Shown here piece after piece: positions 6,102 through 8,491 of a DNA stretch of 8,491 bases (the stretch's first letter is position 1; the number at the start of each line of letters is the position of its first letter). The notes below the pieces were generated by a model. The model did not search any database. It was not told the DNA's origin and was given only the letters and a program-made list of their open reading frames with translations. Position numbers and translations under genes: made by a program. Origin of the DNA: Bacillota bacterium (GTDB lineage Bacteria > Eremiobacterota > SpSt-956 > JAKJGF01); contig JAKPQU010000332.1 in NCBI GenBank assembly GCA_029555925.1, forward strand, positions 1-8,491, given 5' to 3'.

Positions 6102-7313
6102 TTATTTTTTTTCAGATTTTACATCAAATATAGAGAGTCTCTTCTTTTCAGGCTTCTCAGGTTGTTCGCCGGGAACAGAAGGTATTGCATCCCTTTTTCG
6201 GGAAAAAAATTTCCTGTCTTCTATTTTTTTGCCGTCATCGGCCTGTGAAAAAATTCTCACTTTATGTTTTTTATCTTCCGAATAAGTTTTTTCTTCTTTT
6301 CCATCCTCTGCTGTACTATGTCGGTCTTCCATGTCTCGCAAAAACATTTCCCTTAATTTTTTCTCTTCATTGAACACTTCCAGTTCTTTTAATATTTCAG
6401 GACTTATGGGGCTTTTCTTTTTATCCTGAAGGTCTGGTAATGTTTCTTGAGACGGAAAAGTATATTTTTTTACAGGAAGTTTATTTAATATTCCCAGTTG
6501 ATCATCATCAATAGAAATTTTAATATTCCCTCCCATTAATCGGGAAGTGGCATCTTCCATAAATCTGCCCCATCTGAAGGAATGTTCCATTTCTGTATCT
6601 TCTTCTCCGTCACCGAGGAATACCTTTCTGGTTTTTCTGTCATCTTCTTTTTCCATCCTTCTTCTATGAATGGGACTTCTGGCAGAACGAAAATCACTGT
6701 GGCCTTTATTCAGATATTCCTTTTCATAAACAGGCCTTACTACCGGAGAAGGTTTTACCTGAACTTTCTGCAAAGGTTTTTCCTGTATCTTCTTTTTTGC
6801 TCTGAATTCTTTAAGGAGTTTTTCACATAAATAAATCTTCTCTAATATTTCATCTCTATGAGAGGGAGAAATCTGGCCGGACCATGCATCATGGCATTTT
6901 CCTTTATATACGACCACTCTGTATTGTTCCTGAATTACAGCCAGAGCATCTTCACAGGAAATATTTTTTTCGGAAAGCTCATAAATGACCTGTCCTACAA
7001 TCCTGTTCTGCTCTCTCTCAAGTATATCTTCTTTTCTGATGGATGTAGAAGGGGAACGTCTGCCATATCGTAACGTATCTAAAAGTTTTGCACTACTGTC
7101 AAAACGTTTTTTTAATATGTCTATTGACTGAAAACTCAACCTACCATCTTTCAGGAATTCACCTTTCATCTGGCCGATTTTATTCAATTCCAGAAAAAAA
7201 TATCTCGCCCCTGCAGCATTAAGTATACCGTCTACTATATATTTAAGAGCACAGGAAAATTGTTCTGTCTCAAGAGATTCTATCTCACCTTCAGGATCAG
7301 AACGTTCTGTCAT
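6102..7313 (-). CDS. Hypothetical protein, 403 residues, helical N-terminal half and charged C-terminal tail
   Basis: This is an intact frame with ATG (7311-7313) preceded by AAGGAG nine bases upstream, ending in TAA. I do not recognise the family. Residues about 15-170 look like a compact, mostly helical domain with several cysteines (C21, C120, C140, C163) and regular hydrophobic spacing. Residues 171-403 are rich in Lys, Glu, Arg, Asp and Ser with few hydrophobics and are probably disordered. Within them, about 241-285 is a more ordered-looking island, and 305-329 a likely charged helix. Short IF-containing basic motifs recur near the end (KVRIF at 351-355, RLSIF at 392-396). No signal peptide or membrane segment is seen. 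It lies just upstream of the Clp gene on the same strand, so a substrate, adaptor or scaffold role is conceivable, but this is context only. Confidence 0.75.
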   Translation of the reverse strand: MTERSDPEGEIESLETEQFSCALKYIVDGILNAAGARYFFLELNKIGQMKGEFLKDGRLSFQSIDILKKRFDSSAKLLDTLRYGRRSPSTSIRKEDILEREQNRIVGQVIYELSEKNISCEDALAVIQEQYRVVVYKGKCHDAWSGQISPSHRDEILEKIYLCEKLLKEFRAKKKIQEKPLQKVQVKPSPVVRPVYEKEYLNKGHSDFRSARSPIHRRRMEKEDDRKTRKVFLGDGEEDTEMEHSFRWGRFMEDATSRLMGGNIKISIDDDQLGILNKLPVKKYTFPSQETLPDLQDKKKSPISPEILKELEVFNEEKKLREMFLRDMEDRHSTAEDGKEEKTYSEDKKHKVRIFSQADDGKKIEDRKFFSRKRDAIPSVPGEQPEKPEKKRLSIFDVKSEKK

Positions 7314-7329
7314 GTTCTATTTCTCCTTG

Positions 7330-7406
7330 TTCAGTTCCAATTACCAGTTATTCCACTATATTCACTGTTTACTGCTCACTGCTCACTGTAATCACTGCTC
7401 ACTGTC
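7330..7406. repeat. Degenerate heptamer array (CACTGCT type) spanning the TPR-gene stop codon
   Basis: The clearest units run from 7363 to 7406: CACTGTT, TACTGCT, CACTGCT, CACTGTA, two extra bases, CACTGCT, CACTGTC. Weaker units (TTCAGTT, CCAATTA, CCAGTTA) extend to the ribosome binding site of the 403-residue gene. The stop codon of the upstream TPR gene (complement of 7392-7394) and its last four codons (Asp-Ser-Glu-Gln) lie inside the array. Confidence 0.7.
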
Positions 7407-8264
7407 AATAGATTTCCTGGCTTTTTCCAGTTTAACCTGAGCGGCAGTGCTGTCTGGTTTTATGACTAAAGCTTTTTCATAACAGGATACGGCATCCTGA
7501 TATTTCTTTGTTTTCATATAAATATCACCGGTAAGAATGGAAGAAAAATATCCTTTACTGACACCCAGAGGGTCGAGGTCTGTCGTCTTTTTTAAATAAG
7601 GTAACGCATCGTCAAATTTACCAAGCCCGTAATAGGTTGAACCTATATAAAAATTGGCATCAGGATAATCAGGAAGTATATTCAGAATTTTCTTAAAATA
7701 AGCAATACTACCTTCAGGATTTCCTTCATCCAGTTTCACAATCAAACCCATATGTTCAAGAGCTATAATATCAGCAGGGTTTATTTTAAGTGATTTTTCA
7801 TATTCCGCTTTGGCCCTGGGAGACATTCTTTTATAATCATAAAGTAATCCCATACCTGTATGAACCGTTGCATTGGAAGGATCAGATGTAAGTATATCTT
7901 TAAATAAATCTTTGGCTTCATCCTGCATCTTAACGTCAATTCTGCCTATAGCATAATAAGCAAATCCCAGTTTTACTAACGTTACTGTATCACCGGGTTT
8001 TCTGATAGATTCTTCTTCTACCTTTTTAACCACCAGGGCTATTGTATCTGTCTGTAAAAAACAGGCAAAATAATAAGAAAGGATAAGACTGTTCAGAGGC
8101 TCGGCAACAAGAGCCTTTTCAAAGCATCCCTTGGCTGTCTCCCAGTCTTTTTTATAATAGGCCTTCATACCTTCTTCCAAATCCTGATTTGTGCCGGCCA
8201 GGACAGGACATACAGAAAATAATAGAGAAAGCAAAATTAAAAAACCAATAATACGATAAAACAT
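7392..8264 (-). CDS. Exported TPR-repeat protein, 290 residues
   Basis: The N-terminus is a classic Sec signal peptide: Arg4, a hydrophobic core (5-18) and a likely signal peptidase I site after Val-Leu-Ala (21-23). Cys19 is not in a lipobox context, so a lipoprotein is unlikely. The mature part consists almost wholly of TPR-type helix pairs, clearest at about 27-58, 131-163, 165-199, 201-233 and 241-275, with a divergent one near 93-128. Such proteins act as docking scaffolds in the periplasm or at the cell surface; the partner is unknown. The ATG (8262-8264) follows AGGAGG with eight bases between. It is the most upstream gene here, 78 bases before the 403-residue gene, and its C-terminus is encoded by heptamer repeat. 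Unlike the kinase TPRs, these are divergent and old. Confidence 0.9.
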   Translation of the reverse strand: MFYRIIGFLILLSLLFSVCPVLAGTNQDLEEGMKAYYKKDWETAKGCFEKALVAEPLNSLILSYYFACFLQTDTIALVVKKVEEESIRKPGDTVTLVKLGFAYYAIGRIDVKMQDEAKDLFKDILTSDPSNATVHTGMGLLYDYKRMSPRAKAEYEKSLKINPADIIALEHMGLIVKLDEGNPEGSIAYFKKILNILPDYPDANFYIGSTYYGLGKFDDALPYLKKTTDLDPLGVSKGYFSSILTGDIYMKTKKYQDAVSCYEKALVIKPDSTAAQVKLEKARKSIDSEQ

Positions 8265-8347
8265 TATAAATACCTCCTAATTTTTTTGACATTCGACATA
8301 AATATAAAGATTCCTTTTACTGTTAATTTCATAACGATCTATAATTA
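8265..8347. other. Upstream region of the exported TPR gene
   Basis: These AT-rich bases lie between the right repeat copy and the TPR gene and must hold its promoter if transcription starts here. On the minus strand there are TATA-like strings (for example TTTATATTTATG), but no good -35 partner at proper spacing. Only the AGGAGG ribosome binding site is clear. Confidence 0.4.
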
Positions 8348-8491
8348 CTGAGTACCGCTACAGGTAAATTAGTATCCATTTATCAGCTTCTGCCTGACAG
8401 GCTCTTACGAAGAAAAATAATTTGCCTTATTTAATTTGTTTTACAGACAATAAATTAGCCCTTATTTAATTTTTAATTCTATATAAAAAAC
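8348..8491. repeat. Right terminal copy of the dispersed repeat: arm (8348-8417) plus AT-rich core (8418-8491)
   Basis: The core repeats bases 1-74 in direct orientation (72 of 74 identical, both differences in the last 14 bases). The arm is the inverted, roughly 79 percent identical partner of 78-146. The arm contains a small GCCTGACAGGC palindrome and a CTTC...GAAG pairing next to the core. The window ends at the core's edge, where a second arm would be expected. Confidence 0.85.

Noticed and set aside
1276..8264. Many plus-strand open frames of 60-170 codons opposite the genes
   Set aside because: They lie antisense to well-supported minus-strand genes and their translations show no recognisable domain.
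7392..8264. Lipoprotein signal at Cys19 of the exported TPR protein
   Set aside because: The residues before Cys are Phe-Ser-Val, not a lipobox, and a good signal peptidase I site follows at Ala23.
8286..8291. Perfect TTGACA box on the plus strand
   Set aside because: No -10 box at proper spacing and no plus-strand gene follows.

Overview
The window is an AT-rich bacterial segment in which all six recognisable genes lie on the minus strand. All six open reading frames are complete and each has a purine-rich Shine-Dalgarno sequence. No rRNA, tRNA, transposase or phage gene is visible, so the host cannot be placed firmly. Soluble Ser/Thr kinases, FHA proteins, TPR proteins and intergenic heptamer repeats fit a deep-branching or candidate-phylum bacterium with many eukaryote-like signalling genes. 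That placement is a weak inference.

In transcription order (right to left) the genes are: an exported TPR protein (8264-7392); an unrecognised 403-residue protein with a charged, probably disordered C-terminal half (7313-6102); a two-AAA Hsp100/Clp unfoldase of ClpC-like architecture starting at TTG (5959-3479); a 98-residue single-domain FHA protein (3224-2928); a soluble Ser/Thr kinase with eleven C-terminal TPRs (2911-929); and an unrecognised 173-residue protein (712-191). FHA and kinase are separated by only 16 bases and almost certainly form a transcription unit. The other gaps (78, 142, 254 and 216 bases) may contain internal promoters or terminators.

Together the cluster looks like a cytoplasmic phospho-signalling module: a kinase with a large TPR docking surface, a small phosphothreonine reader, and an unfoldase. 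The unfoldase is unusual. It keeps both ATPase sites but lacks the coiled-coil middle domain, lacks the hydrophobic-Gly-hydrophobic tripeptide that ClpC and ClpA use to dock on ClpP, and has His where the D1 pore-loop tyrosine is expected. The idea that the kinase and FHA protein control the unfoldase, perhaps through the neighbouring 403-residue protein, comes from gene order and not from direct evidence.

Two non-coding repeat systems stand out. First, both window ends carry the same 74-base AT-rich core (72 of 74 identical), each joined to a roughly 70-base arm, and the two arms are inverted relative to one another. This fits two cut copies of an arm-core-arm dispersed palindromic element of about 215-220 bases. 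Second, degenerate 7-base tandem repeats fill three of the intergenic gaps, with different unit sequences in each. They run into the stop codons of two genes and start four bases past the clp stop. One of these gaps also holds a large inverted repeat built partly from the heptamers.
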